Assembly: GCA_902475415.1 (NCBI GenBank)
Contig: CABRZK010000020.1
Span: 1-16,242, forward strand
Length of the DNA: 16,242 bases
DNA from: an uncultured Eubacterium sp.
GTDB taxonomy: Bacteria; Bacillota; Clostridia; Lachnospirales; Lachnospiraceae
Reading direction: 5' to 3'
The position numbers were made by a program, and so were the translations under genes. The notes beneath the pieces are model-generated. The model saw only the letters and a program-made list of their open reading frames with translations. It made no database searches and was not told the origin of the DNA. Shown here piece by piece: positions 1 through 7,225 of this stretch (position 1 is the stretch's first letter; every line of letters starts with the position of its first letter).

Positions 1-27
1 GGCTTGATTGACGAACGGCGAATGTGA
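1..27 (+). CDS. Possible C-terminal tail of an upstream gene
   Basis: Only one plus-strand frame stays open from base 1: it reads GLIDERRM and ends at TGA (25-27). The other two plus frames hit stops within the first 11 bases. A hairpin and a good intrinsic terminator follow at once, which is what one expects just downstream of a plus-strand gene. Eight residues are too few to name a family, and the open frame could be chance. Confidence 0.3.
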   Translation, partial: GLIDERRM

Positions 28-51
28 TCATAAGCCGTTTTTGCTTATGAT
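27..51. repeat. Perfect inverted repeat (hairpin) before the terminator
   Basis: ATCATAAGC (27-35) and GCTTATGAT (43-51) are perfect complements, giving a 9-bp stem with the 7-nt loop CGTTTTT. No T-run follows on either strand, so it is not itself a standard intrinsic terminator. It sits directly after the possible stop codon at 25-27 and 11 bases before the terminator hairpin, so it may stabilise the 3' end of the upstream mRNA. Confidence 0.5.
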
Positions 52-56
52 ATAAC

Positions 57-97
57 AAAAAACTGTGGGCAGCAATTTTGTTGCTCACAGATTTTTT
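57..97. terminator. Bidirectional intrinsic terminator
   Basis: A 13-bp stem (63-75 with 78-90, closing G-U pairs) is followed on the plus strand by TTTTTT (92-97). On the minus strand it is followed by a T-run, because the plus strand has AAAAAA just before the stem (57-62). It therefore can end both an upstream plus-strand gene and the minus-strand MATE gene, whose stop codon lies about 35 bases away. Confidence 0.8.
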
Positions 98-132
98 ATG
101 CAGGAAAATAATAGATCATTGTGCAAAGGACG

Positions 133-1473
133 TTATATCGTGTCACTACGTTTTACGATTTTTTGGTAATAAATCAGTCCGGTAAGGTCAGCCAGCACCC
201 ATCCAATGGGAATAGCCCACCAGATGGCGCTAACACCCAGTGGTGTGTGCGGGGCGAACAGATAAGCCAGAGCAACCCGGGTTCCCAGAGATACAATGGT
301 AAGAACCAGAGACATGGCAGGTCTTTCAATGGCACGGTACAGTCCATAGAGCAGAAACAGACATCCGATTCCCCAGTAAAAAGCACCTTCAATGTGCAGA
401 TAACGGACCCCTTCTGCGATGATGGCATGTTCACCTGCATCCACAAAGATCTGCATCAGCGGATGGGCAAAGATCCATACCACAGATGAAATGATGATAC
501 AGAACAGGACAGACACCCGGACTGCGGTGAGAATTCCCACTCTCACCCGGTCCGGACGTTTTGCACCGTGATTCTGTGAGATAAAAAGGGAAAATGCATT
601 TCCAAATTCCTGCACCGGCATATAGGCCAGGGTATCAATTTTGACGGCTGCGGCGAAGGCGGCCATAATCGTTGTGCCAAAACTGTTTACGAGTCCCTGT
701 ATCATCAAAATGCCGAAGTTCATGACAGATTGCTGCAGACAGGTGAAAAAGGCGTAGCGTCCCACCTCAGAACAGGTTGTTTTGCGAAAGATACGTTGCT
801 CTCTGGCAGGAAAAAGCTGTGGATTTTTCCATAGAGCGACAATCGTAATGCCGATTCCGGCGACAGCCTGAGCCAGCAAAGTGGCAGCAGCAGCCCCTCC
901 GACACCCATTTGTAATCCAAGTACAAACCAGAGATCCAGAATAATATTCAAAATGCTGGAGACTGCCAGAAAAATGAGGGGCAAAACAGAATTGCCAACA
1001 GCCCTCAGTACAAAGGCAAAGTAGTTATATAAAAAAGTAAATCCAATACCGATAAAAATGATGCGGGAGTAGATACGCATCAGTGTATAAATTTCTGACG
1101 GAGTCTGCAGCAGTTTCAGGATGCCATCGGTACCAGCAAAAACGATCAGGTACATGATGATTGTTACAAACAGGATCATCCAGAAAGAAACCCACATACA
1201 TTCCCTCATTCTATTTTGACGCCCGGCACCATAATGTATGGAAAATAATGCACCGCATCCCATGCACAGACCGATCATAACCGATGTCAGAAAAGTCATA
1301 AGGGTGTAGGTGCTTCCGACGGCTGCCAGGGCACCGGCACCGAGTACTCTGCCGACAATGATTGTATCTGTAATATTATAAATCTGCTGCAGCAGATTTC
1401 CGAGCATCATCGGAAGTGCAAACAGCAGAAGTGTTTTCAATATAGGTCCTTTTGTTAAATCTTTTTCCATCAT
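133..1473 (-). CDS. MATE-family multidrug efflux transporter
   Basis: This is a 446-residue polytopic membrane protein of the MATE (NorM/DinF-like) family, which exports cationic drugs, dyes or metabolites using a Na+ or H+ gradient. The N-terminus is typical: KDLTKGPILKTLLLFALP, then the LLQQIYNITDTIIVGR segment of the first helices, with a second half that repeats the fold (the FGTTIMAAFAAAVKIDTLAYMP region). Length and the roughly twelve hydrophobic segments fit a full-length transporter. It is divergent from a TetR-type regulator, the usual partner of such pumps. The start is uncertain. ATG at 1473 or 1470 is favoured by homology, but the only strong Shine-Dalgarno (AGGAGGA, ending at 1501) is 27 nt away. 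The substrate cannot be read from sequence; the B12 riboswitch on the divergent transcript suggests a possible link to corrinoid physiology. Confidence 0.93.
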   Translation of the reverse strand: MMEKDLTKGPILKTLLLFALPMMLGNLLQQIYNITDTIIVGRVLGAGALAAVGSTYTLMTFLTSVMIGLCMGCGALFSIHYGAGRQNRMRECMWVSFWMILFVTIIMYLIVFAGTDGILKLLQTPSEIYTLMRIYSRIIFIGIGFTFLYNYFAFVLRAVGNSVLPLIFLAVSSILNIILDLWFVLGLQMGVGGAAAATLLAQAVAGIGITIVALWKNPQLFPAREQRIFRKTTCSEVGRYAFFTCLQQSVMNFGILMIQGLVNSFGTTIMAAFAAAVKIDTLAYMPVQEFGNAFSLFISQNHGAKRPDRVRVGILTAVRVSVLFCIIISSVVWIFAHPLMQIFVDAGEHAIIAEGVRYLHIEGAFYWGIGCLFLLYGLYRAIERPAMSLVLTIVSLGTRVALAYLFAPHTPLGVSAIWWAIPIGWVLADLTGLIYYQKIVKRSDTI

Positions 1474-1526
1474 TAAATCCGGCGGCGATATTGGCTGCTT
1501 TCCTCCTGTTTCAGTATAACAGCAAT

Positions 1527-1556
1527 ACTATAACATAGATTAGATATTTTTGGCAG
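1527..1556 (-). promoter_or_regulatory. Candidate promoter for the MATE gene
   Basis: On the minus strand a -10-like TATAGT (plus coordinates 1527-1532) lies 18 bases from a weak -35-like CTGCCA (1551-1556). It is the best sigma-A-type match upstream of the MATE gene. The minus strand also has TATACT nearer the gene, without a good -35. Assignment is tentative. Confidence 0.4.
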
Positions 1557-1608
1557 ATATCACTGCAATTAAACGGTAACCAATCGGAAACTTTTTTGCT
1601 CAATTTGA

Positions 1609-1637
1609 TTGACATTTGTCAGACAATTCTGTATACT
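1609..1637 (+). promoter_or_regulatory. Consensus sigma-A promoter of the riboswitch-TetR transcript
   Basis: TTGACA (1609-1614), a 17-base spacer and TATACT (1632-1637) make a near-perfect vegetative promoter reading rightwards. Transcription would start near 1644, so the whole cobalamin riboswitch lies in the 5' leader. Confidence 0.85.
1610..1621. promoter_or_regulatory. Candidate operator palindrome on the -35 box
   Basis: TGACATTTGTCA is an inverted repeat of TGACA arms around TT, overlapping the -35 element of the rightward promoter and lying in the divergent region upstream of the MATE gene. TetR-family regulators usually bind such palindromes between themselves and a divergent target. 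The arms are short, so chance remains possible. Confidence 0.35.
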
Positions 1638-1662
1638 GTAGATATCTGAATAGAACATTTAA

Positions 1663-1885
1663 GTGTCATACATTTTGCAATGAAATGCGTGAAGAATAGT
1701 GAATCCGGTCAGAATCCGGAACGGTACCGCCACTGTAGACATGGAGGCACCGCACGGGGCGAAAGTCAGTCATTGGGAGAATTCCTGAGAAGGCAGTGCG
1801 GGAGCTGATGATATGTGAGTCAGGAGACCTGCTTAAATGGAAGTGCTTACTGACTTTCGGAATTGGAGTCATAAGTGTAATGTAT
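1663..1885 (+). ncRNA. Cobalamin (vitamin B12) riboswitch
   Basis: The conserved core of the adenosylcobalamin/cobalamin aptamer is clear. GAATCCGGTCAGAATCCGG (1700-1719) is followed by ACGGTACCGCCACTGTAGAC (1721-1740), and the B12 box GAGTCAGGAGACCTGCT lies at 1817-1833. A peripheral arm is closed by CGCAC (1751-1755) with GTGCG (1796-1800). The outer P1-type stem can pair ATACATT (1668-1674) with AATGTAT (1879-1885). A P13-like hairpin is visible at 1846-1877 (CTTA and TGACT pairing with AGTCA and TAAG around one bulged C). An intrinsic terminator follows, so ligand binding most likely causes premature termination before the TetR gene. The unusual point is the target: such riboswitches normally control B12 synthesis or uptake genes. 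Confidence 0.92.
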
Positions 1886-1904
1886 ATGTTTTGCAGAAAA
1901 ACGG

Positions 1905-1936
1905 CTGCGGCAGTCAACAGACTACCGCAGTTTTTT
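1905..1936 (+). terminator. Riboswitch-controlled intrinsic terminator
   Basis: CTGCGGCAGTC (1905-1915) pairs with GACTACCGCAG (1920-1930) with one C-A mismatch around an AACA loop, followed by TTTTTT (1931-1936). It lies 20 bases after the aptamer and 53 bases before the TetR start codon, as expected for the OFF state of a transcription-terminating riboswitch. Confidence 0.85.
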
Positions 1937-1988
1937 ATATGCAAAATACAATTCCTGTAGAAGCTTTTTTAGAACAGGAGGAAACAAG

Positions 1989-2606
1989 ATGAAAGAAAAA
2001 CCGATGAAAGAGAGAATTTTGGAAGAAGCGCTGCAGCTTTTTGCACAAAATGGATACACGGGGACATCCATGAATGACATTGCAGCCAGACTTGGGGTGA
2101 CGAAAGCGGCTCTGTATAAACATTACAAGAGCAAGCAGGAGATCCTGGACAGCATCGTTGAGCGGGCAAATGATGAGTACAAACCGCAGCAAGATGAAAA
2201 AATGTTACATGCAAATGATCAGACAGCCACATTTGAACAAATCAAGGAATACACAAAAGAACAGTTTCAATATTGGACCAGTGAGGAATTTCCAAGTTGT
2301 TTCCGAAGAGTGCTGACGTTGGAACAGTATCGGGATCCGAAAATGGCAAAATTATATCAGAGATATCTTGCAAAGGGACCGGTTTCCTATATGGAGCCGA
2401 TGTTTGAACAACTGACGGAGGATCGGCAGCAGGCCAGACAGCTGGTTCTGGATTTTTACGGACCGATTTTTCTACTCTACAGTATTTATGACGGAGCAGA
2501 AGAAAAACAGAGTGTGATGGATATTTTGGATCATCATGTAGAAAGCTTTTCCGGCGTATTTCAGAAGAAAATGTCAGTCGGAAAAGAGAAGCAGGCGATT
2601 GCCTGA
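1989..2606 (+). CDS. TetR/AcrR-family transcriptional regulator
   Basis: This is a 205-residue one-component repressor-type protein. The N-terminal TetR helix-turn-helix spans about residues 8-55: ILEEALQLFAQNGYTGTSM leads into the HTH core NDIAARLGVTKAALYKHYKS, with the usual tyrosine-rich recognition helix. The remaining 150 residues are the helical ligand and dimer domain, which has no diagnostic motif. ATG at 1989 has AGGAGG at 1976-1981 with 7-nt spacing, so the start is firm. The gene lies behind a cobalamin riboswitch and terminator and is divergent from a MATE transporter. It probably represses that pump and perhaps itself. A small Cys-rich protein follows 56 bases later, apparently in the same transcript. 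Target and inducer are inference. Confidence 0.92.
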   Translation: MKEKPMKERILEEALQLFAQNGYTGTSMNDIAARLGVTKAALYKHYKSKQEILDSIVERANDEYKPQQDEKMLHANDQTATFEQIKEYTKEQFQYWTSEEFPSCFRRVLTLEQYRDPKMAKLYQRYLAKGPVSYMEPMFEQLTEDRQQARQLVLDFYGPIFLLYSIYDGAEEKQSVMDILDHHVESFSGVFQKKMSVGKEKQAIA

Positions 2607-2662
2607 ATGAGAGATGAAGAAAAAAGAGTGGGAATATATATTATACCGTGTAGGAGGATATT

Positions 2663-2947
2663 ATGAAAAAAGAAGGATTTGATTTTTTTCAGAATCGTGC
2701 ATGTGAATATTTCCCATGCCACAAAGGAGTTGCAGAAGAAGAGTTTAACTGCCTGTTTTGTTATTGTCCGTTGTATCTATTAGGTGAAGAATGCGGAGGT
2801 AATTTCGAGTATCTGCCGAACGGAATCAAAAACTGTGTGGATTGTACGGTTCCGCATTGTAAAAACGGATATGCACATGTAATGGAAAAATATCTGCTTA
2901 TCGCAGAAAAAATCCGTGAAAGTGCACCTCGCAGAGAGGCATCATGA
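2663..2947 (+). CDS. Cysteine-rich small domain protein (zf-like, PF04071 type)
   Basis: This 94-residue protein has nine cysteines (14, 19, 30, 33, 35, 44, 58, 61, 66) plus His20 and His65. They are arranged as the CEYFPCHKG, NCLFCYCPLY, CGGNFEYL and KNCVDCTVPHC blocks that characterise the 'Cys-rich small domain' family, a presumed metal-binding module. I recall this family being found near cobalamin genes in archaea and Clostridia. Its position here, second in a transcript led by a B12 riboswitch, agrees with that. ATG at 2663 has AGGAGG at 2652-2657 with 5-nt spacing. Biochemical role unknown; binding of zinc, iron-sulfur or cobalt species is possible. The operon ends at a strong terminator 34 bases downstream. 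Confidence 0.82.
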   Translation: MKKEGFDFFQNRACEYFPCHKGVAEEEFNCLFCYCPLYLLGEECGGNFEYLPNGIKNCVDCTVPHCKNGYAHVMEKYLLIAEKIRESAPRREAS

Positions 2948-2980
2948 GAACCAGTCTGCAAATAATGGCAAAGAGTGAAA

Positions 2981-3023
2981 GAAAAATCTGTGTTTAATGG
3001 GGAACACAGATTTTTCTTTTTTT
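2981..3023 (+). terminator. Strong intrinsic terminator of the TetR operon
   Basis: A perfect 14-bp stem pairs GAAAAATCTGTGTT (2981-2994) with AACACAGATTTTTC (3003-3016) around an 8-nt loop, followed by TTTTTTT (3017-3023). It closes the riboswitch, TetR and Cys-rich transcript. Confidence 0.9.
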
Positions 3024-3064
3024 GCATATGTTGTGATAAGAAGAGAGAAAGTTTGGTGTATACC

Positions 3065-3484
3065 ATGAGTTTTGGACAGGAAAGATATCCCTGGATGGGT
3101 CAGGATCCATATACACGTGAAAAAATACCTTTTTATATGACATATCCGATGCAGAATACCTTGTATGAAGAGACAGAGTATGAGAAAGACTGCCGTAGAT
3201 TGCAGGAACTTTATCCCAGAGATGCGCAGATGATACAAAGACTGGTGGACCGAGAATGTGACCGGATGGAATACGAAGGAAGTATGATGTTTGACCGTTA
3301 TCCGGATCGCCTGATGCTGGAACTGATCTGCCGAAATATTTACCGGGAGCTGAATCCGAAGGATGTGGACGAATCAGGAAAGCTGAATCCGGATGAAAAA
3401 TATTTTCAACTGATTCAGGTGATGCTCATGCAGGAAATGTATCGGAGAAGATGCAGACATTATCGATGCAGGAGATGGTATTAG
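3065..3484 (+). CDS. Conserved Clostridia hypothetical protein, 139 aa
   Basis: The protein is soluble and highly charged with no signal peptide or membrane segment. It begins MSFGQERYPWMGQDPY and has a conserved-looking core with DRECDRMEYEGSMMFDRYPD (about residues 61-80), then LICRNIYREL, and a basic C-terminus rich in Arg, Cys and Tyr (RRRCRHYRCRRWY). The middle resembles a short protein family of unknown function common in Lachnospiraceae; I cannot name a function. The frame is open back to 2975, but that extension runs through the terminator at 2981-3023 and reads as low-complexity FFFF sequence, so ATG at 3065 is preferred. The Shine-Dalgarno is weak (GAGAGAAAG, about 13-15 nt upstream). 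ATG at 3095 is an alternative. Confidence 0.72.
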   Translation: MSFGQERYPWMGQDPYTREKIPFYMTYPMQNTLYEETEYEKDCRRLQELYPRDAQMIQRLVDRECDRMEYEGSMMFDRYPDRLMLELICRNIYRELNPKDVDESGKLNPDEKYFQLIQVMLMQEMYRRRCRHYRCRRWY

Positions 3485-3569
3485 CGTGATTGCTGCATAG
3501 CACTTGTTTGTGAATAAGCCGATGCGTGATTGTGTTTGAATAAATCCTTTTTCAAACGTGTTCTGGGGC

Positions 3570-3598
3570 TTGTATGACGGGAAAAAATACCCTATAAT
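3570..3598 (+). promoter_or_regulatory. Candidate promoter for the methyltransferase operon
   Basis: TTGTAT (3570-3575), a 17-base spacer and a perfect TATAAT (3593-3598) lie about 115 bases before the start at 3714. The rest of the 229-base gap at 3485-3713 shows no convincing terminator or small gene. Confidence 0.6.
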
Positions 3599-3713
3599 TA
3601 TCACTGTTTACAGAAAAAGCAGATTTTGTTTTCGATAATAAGTAAAAAATCAGTTCGGTAAAATGGCAGAAAACAAGATCAGATCGCAGAGCGTATAGAA
3701 GGAAATATAAATT

Positions 3714-4874
3714 ATGATAAATGAATGGGAAGAAATACTGTCCGGATGTGTCAGTCGTGAGCTTGCAAAAATCATTATCAGTGGCCCAAGGAAAAAAGAC
3801 GACGTCCGTAAAATTGAAATAAGGCCGGTGCTGTTAAAAGGACAGTTATTGTATCAGGCCAGTGCCTATACACAGAAACAGGTACAGCACTATAATCTGA
3901 CGGAGCAGGACGTGTATGAAAAAATAGAAGTGTGGATGGAAGGGTTCCGTCAGCTGGAGGTGTTGCATCCGGTTCAGAGGATTCAGGTGCTGGTCAGCAA
4001 AAAAGGAAAACGGACGGTACGGAGATCAAAAGCAGGATGCCCGACACCAACGGCATCCTTGGAACATAACCGGAAAAAGCAGTATATTCTGGATCCGGAA
4101 GTGCCGGTTCCGTTTCTGCATGACCTTGGTGTGCAGACGAAAGAAGGTAAAATCGTACACGCCAGATATGACAAATTCCGTCAGATGAACCGTTTCTTAG
4201 AATTTATTGAAGATATTGTTCCGGAGCTTCCGAAAGACCGTGAATCTGTTATTATAGATTTTGGATGTGGAAAATCCTATCTGACATTTGCCATGTATTA
4301 TTATCTGCATGAATTGAAACACTATGATGTGCGTATCATCGGGTTGGATCTGAAAGCAGATGTCATCGCACATTGTCAGAAACTGGCTACAGCGTACGGA
4401 TATGAGAAACTGTCATTTTTGACAGGTGATATTGCAGATTATGACGGTGTGGATCATGTGGATATGGTCGTAACACTGCATGCCTGTGATACGGCTACGG
4501 ATTATGCACTGGATAAAGCAGTCCGCTGGGGAGCAAAAGTGATTCTGTCGGTTCCGTGCTGCCAGCATGAAGTAAACGGGCAGATTCAAAATGAGCTTCT
4601 GCAGCCGGTACTTAAGTATGGGCTGATCAGAGAGAGAATGTCCGCACTGATCACAGATGCGGTCCGGGCAAATCTGCTGGAAGAGGCTGGATATCAGGTG
4701 CAGGTACTGGAATTTATCGACATGGAACATACGCCGAAAAATATTTTACTCCGGGCGGTCAGAAACGGGAAAAAGAAAGAATCAGAAGCACTGTCCAATA
4801 TGTTGACAGAACTTCATATTTCTCCGACACTGGAGAAACTGATGAGAAAAGAAAGGGATACAGTGGATGCTTAA
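3714..4874 (+). CDS. SAM-dependent methyltransferase, Methyltransf_32 (METTL25/RRNAD1-like)
   Basis: This 386-residue cytoplasmic protein has a 150-residue N-terminal region followed by a Rossmann-type methyltransferase fold. Visible motifs are the SAM-binding loop IIDFGCGKSYLTF (about 180-192), the acidic end of strand 2 in GLDLKADV (210-217), TGDIADYDG (237-245), TLHACDTATDYAL (254-266), and VPCCQHE (280-286). The FGCGKSYL / HACDTATD / PCCQHE set is that of the Methyltransf_32 family, which also contains eukaryotic METTL25- and RRNAD1-type proteins. The substrate of the bacterial members is not known to me; an RNA or protein target is plausible. The start at 3714 has AAGGA about 10 nt upstream. 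The stop overlaps the next start codon (ATGCTTAA), so the two genes are translationally coupled. Confidence 0.85.
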   Translation: MINEWEEILSGCVSRELAKIIISGPRKKDDVRKIEIRPVLLKGQLLYQASAYTQKQVQHYNLTEQDVYEKIEVWMEGFRQLEVLHPVQRIQVLVSKKGKRTVRRSKAGCPTPTASLEHNRKKQYILDPEVPVPFLHDLGVQTKEGKIVHARYDKFRQMNRFLEFIEDIVPELPKDRESVIIDFGCGKSYLTFAMYYYLHELKHYDVRIIGLDLKADVIAHCQKLATAYGYEKLSFLTGDIADYDGVDHVDMVVTLHACDTATDYALDKAVRWGAKVILSVPCCQHEVNGQIQNELLQPVLKYGLIRERMSALITDAVRANLLEEAGYQVQVLEFIDMEHTPKNILLRAVRNGKKKESEALSNMLTELHISPTLEKLMRKERDTVDA

Positions 4875-6999
4875 AGGAATACGGAAATTTTTAATATTAC
4901 TTGCAGTATTTTGTGTGGCGTTGGTTGTTTTTTCAAAGCTGACAAATCATGAGACCAGAGATCTGACTACGGATATGTCAGAAGCATCGCTTCCGGTGGT
5001 GTATGTGGTGAATGGTGAAAAATTGATGAACGAAATGCATGGATATGTGGATGAAATGTCTGTAGTTTCCATGCGTGATACGATCACACCACTGCCTCAA
5101 AATGGAAAACTGACTTTGCGCATTGATCCGTATGGGAAAAAAATCCAGAAGGTATCGTTCCAGATTCGGAGTCTGAATGGTGACAGACTTGTGCAGGATG
5201 GGGATATATCGGTATCAGGTGATGCAGCGTCTGTGACAGGTACGGTATCTGTTGAAAATCTGCTGGAAGATAATACAGAATATCAGTTTATTCTGCAGGT
5301 AAAAGCAGGAGATCAGACCAGTCGGTATTATACGAGAATCTGCGAAGAAGGTAAGAGTCAGATTGGTCAATGTGTGGATTTTGTAGAAAAATTTCATGAC
5401 ATTACAATGAACAAAGAGCGTCAGGGAGAACTCAGTTCCTATATGGAACCATCGACAGCTGCGGACAATACGACTTTGCAGAAGGTGACAATCAACAACA
5501 GCTTATCTCAGGCCGGCTGGGGTGATTTCCAGGGAAAAGAAGTGACAGATCCAATTGTGTCAATCAAGGAGATGAATGATGAGTACCAGGTGATTTTGCT
5601 GGAGTATATCATGTCTGCGGTTGGCGATAATGGGGAATCTGAATACTATAATGTGGAAGAATATTACCGGGTTCGTGTAGGAGCAGAAAAAATTTATCTG
5701 CTTAATTTTGAACGTACCGTAGAGGAAATCTTCCGTGGAGAAGGCAGTCAGGTTTCCGGAAACACGATCAATCTGGGAATCCGTTCTGACAATGTGGATT
5801 TCAAGGCAAATGAAACCGGGAATGTAATCTGTTTTGTGCAGCAGGGAGAGCTGTGGAGTTATAACCAGGTTGAAAATAAAATGACGCAGGTATTCAGTTT
5901 CCGCAGTCAGGAAGGAATGGATATCAGGGAAAATTATAATGAGCATGATATTCGGATTCTGCGCACGACGGATGAAGGTGGAAGCATAGATTTTGTGGTA
6001 TATGGATACATGAATCGCGGAGAGCATGAAGGACAGGTTGGGGTCAGCGTATGCCATTATGATTGTCTGACAAATACAGTGGAAGAGATGCTGTTTGTAC
6101 CGACAACACTGTCTTATGAGATTGTAAAGGAGCAGATTGGAAAACTGATGTATGTATCTGATCAGGGAACATTCTATATGACAATTTCCAACCAGGTATA
6201 TAAAATTGATCTGAACACCAGAAAAGAATCCGTGTTTATTGATAATCTGAAGCCGGAGATGCTGGTCAATTCAGAAGATGGACGTTATATTGCATGGACG
6301 GAGGATGGATCTGTCATGCATATGACAGATCTGGAAAAGGATAACACATATGAAGTTTCTGCAGACGCAGATCAACTGATCAGGCCGCTTGGTTTTCTGG
6401 ACGGTGACTGTATTTATGGCGTCGGAAATCGCACAGATATTTTCAGCACGGATACACAGACAGATACGCTGGCTTTGGGAAAAGTGCTGATCATGGACAC
6501 GGTGGGCAGTGAGCATCAGATTTTGAAAACCTACGAAACGCCGGGAATCTATGTGACAGGAATCCGCATTGAAGATGGAAGTATTTATCTGAGCCGTGTA
6601 GTAAAAAATGGTGATGTTTATACAGAGACAACAGAAGACACTATTATGAACCGTGATATGCAGGAAAAAGAGCAGGTGAGTGTGTCTTCCACGACATCAG
6701 CGACCAAGCAGAAAGAGGTTGTGCTGAAACTGTTAGGTGAGACGGTTTCATCATCTACGACACTGGTGATTCCAAAACTGATTTTGAATGAAACTTCCAA
6801 TACGATTGAAATGAAAAATCTGAATGCAACCAGTGCGTATTATGTATATGCAAAGGGAAAAGTAGTGCTTGCGACCTCAGATATGGCAGCTGCAGTGCAG
6901 TATGCCGATGCAAATAAAGGAGTAGTGATCGGAAAAAATCTGCTGTATGTATGGAGACTGGGAGAGAGCCAGACGCAGGAACCGCTGACCATTGAATAA
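4867..6999 (+). CDS. Membrane-anchored extracytoplasmic protein of unknown function, 710 aa
   Basis: There is one N-terminal hydrophobic segment (about residues 7-24, FLILLAVFCVALVVFSKL) after a basic MLKGIRK start, as in a signal anchor or uncleaved signal peptide. The other 680 residues are hydrophilic and should lie outside the membrane. Residues 80-160 look like a beta-sandwich (alternating strands, NLLEDNTEYQFILQVKAGD, similar to a fibronectin-III-like layout). Residues 310-620 contain repeated strand-turn units (GELWSYNQVENKMTQV, SNQVYKIDLNTRKESV, EDGRYIAWTEDGSVMHMTDLEKD) that suggest a beta-propeller. No catalytic motif is visible. Its start overlaps the methyltransferase stop by 8 bases, so production of the two is linked. 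I do not recognise a named family; it may act in envelope or surface-polymer work. Confidence 0.8.
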   Translation: MLKGIRKFLILLAVFCVALVVFSKLTNHETRDLTTDMSEASLPVVYVVNGEKLMNEMHGYVDEMSVVSMRDTITPLPQNGKLTLRIDPYGKKIQKVSFQIRSLNGDRLVQDGDISVSGDAASVTGTVSVENLLEDNTEYQFILQVKAGDQTSRYYTRICEEGKSQIGQCVDFVEKFHDITMNKERQGELSSYMEPSTAADNTTLQKVTINNSLSQAGWGDFQGKEVTDPIVSIKEMNDEYQVILLEYIMSAVGDNGESEYYNVEEYYRVRVGAEKIYLLNFERTVEEIFRGEGSQVSGNTINLGIRSDNVDFKANETGNVICFVQQGELWSYNQVENKMTQVFSFRSQEGMDIRENYNEHDIRILRTTDEGGSIDFVVYGYMNRGEHEGQVGVSVCHYDCLTNTVEEMLFVPTTLSYEIVKEQIGKLMYVSDQGTFYMTISNQVYKIDLNTRKESVFIDNLKPEMLVNSEDGRYIAWTEDGSVMHMTDLEKDNTYEVSADADQLIRPLGFLDGDCIYGVGNRTDIFSTDTQTDTLALGKVLIMDTVGSEHQILKTYETPGIYVTGIRIEDGSIYLSRVVKNGDVYTETTEDTIMNRDMQEKEQVSVSSTTSATKQKEVVLKLLGETVSSSTTLVIPKLILNETSNTIEMKNLNATSAYYVYAKGKVVLATSDMAAAVQYADANKGVVIGKNLLYVWRLGESQTQEPLTIE

Positions 7000-7084
7000 C
7001 GGTGTCCGGATATAGTCTGGAAATGCATCTGTTGGAAGTGCATTGTTTTGAAATAAGACATTATATATAAAAAGATATGCGATG

Positions 7085-7142
7085 ATCCTCTCATGGGAAA
7101 TGATCAGTATGGGTACTGAAATTTTCCTGTGAGGGGATTTTT
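7085..7142 (+). terminator. Long-stem intrinsic terminator
   Basis: ATCCTCTCATGGGAAA (7085-7100) pairs imperfectly with TTTTCCTGTGAGGGGAT (7122-7138), and the arm is capped by a perfect inner stem TCAGTA (7104-7109) with TACTGA (7114-7119). TTTTT follows (7138-7142). It closes the methyltransferase operon. The remaining 83 bases before the next gene are AT-rich and show no clear promoter. Confidence 0.8.
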
Positions 7143-7225
7143 GTATGGAAAAATATATGTAAAAAAGAGCATAAAATTTCACAAAAATAATATATTGCAG
7201 TAAAAGAAACTGTGAGGAGAAACAG

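Noticed and set aside
121..489. Plus-strand open frame of 122 codons opposite the MATE gene
   Set aside because: It lies wholly inside the antisense of a well-supported transporter, has a low-complexity, non-domain sequence and no ribosome site.
2975..3064. Longer N-terminus for the small Clostridia protein (start at 2975)
   Set aside because: It would be translated through a perfect 14-bp terminator stem and its T-run; the added residues are Phe/Cys-rich and unlike the protein core.
3485..3550. Imperfect direct repeat (GCGTGATTG ... GAATAA) after the small protein gene
   Set aside because: Only two loose copies with differing middles; no array or known binding-site form.
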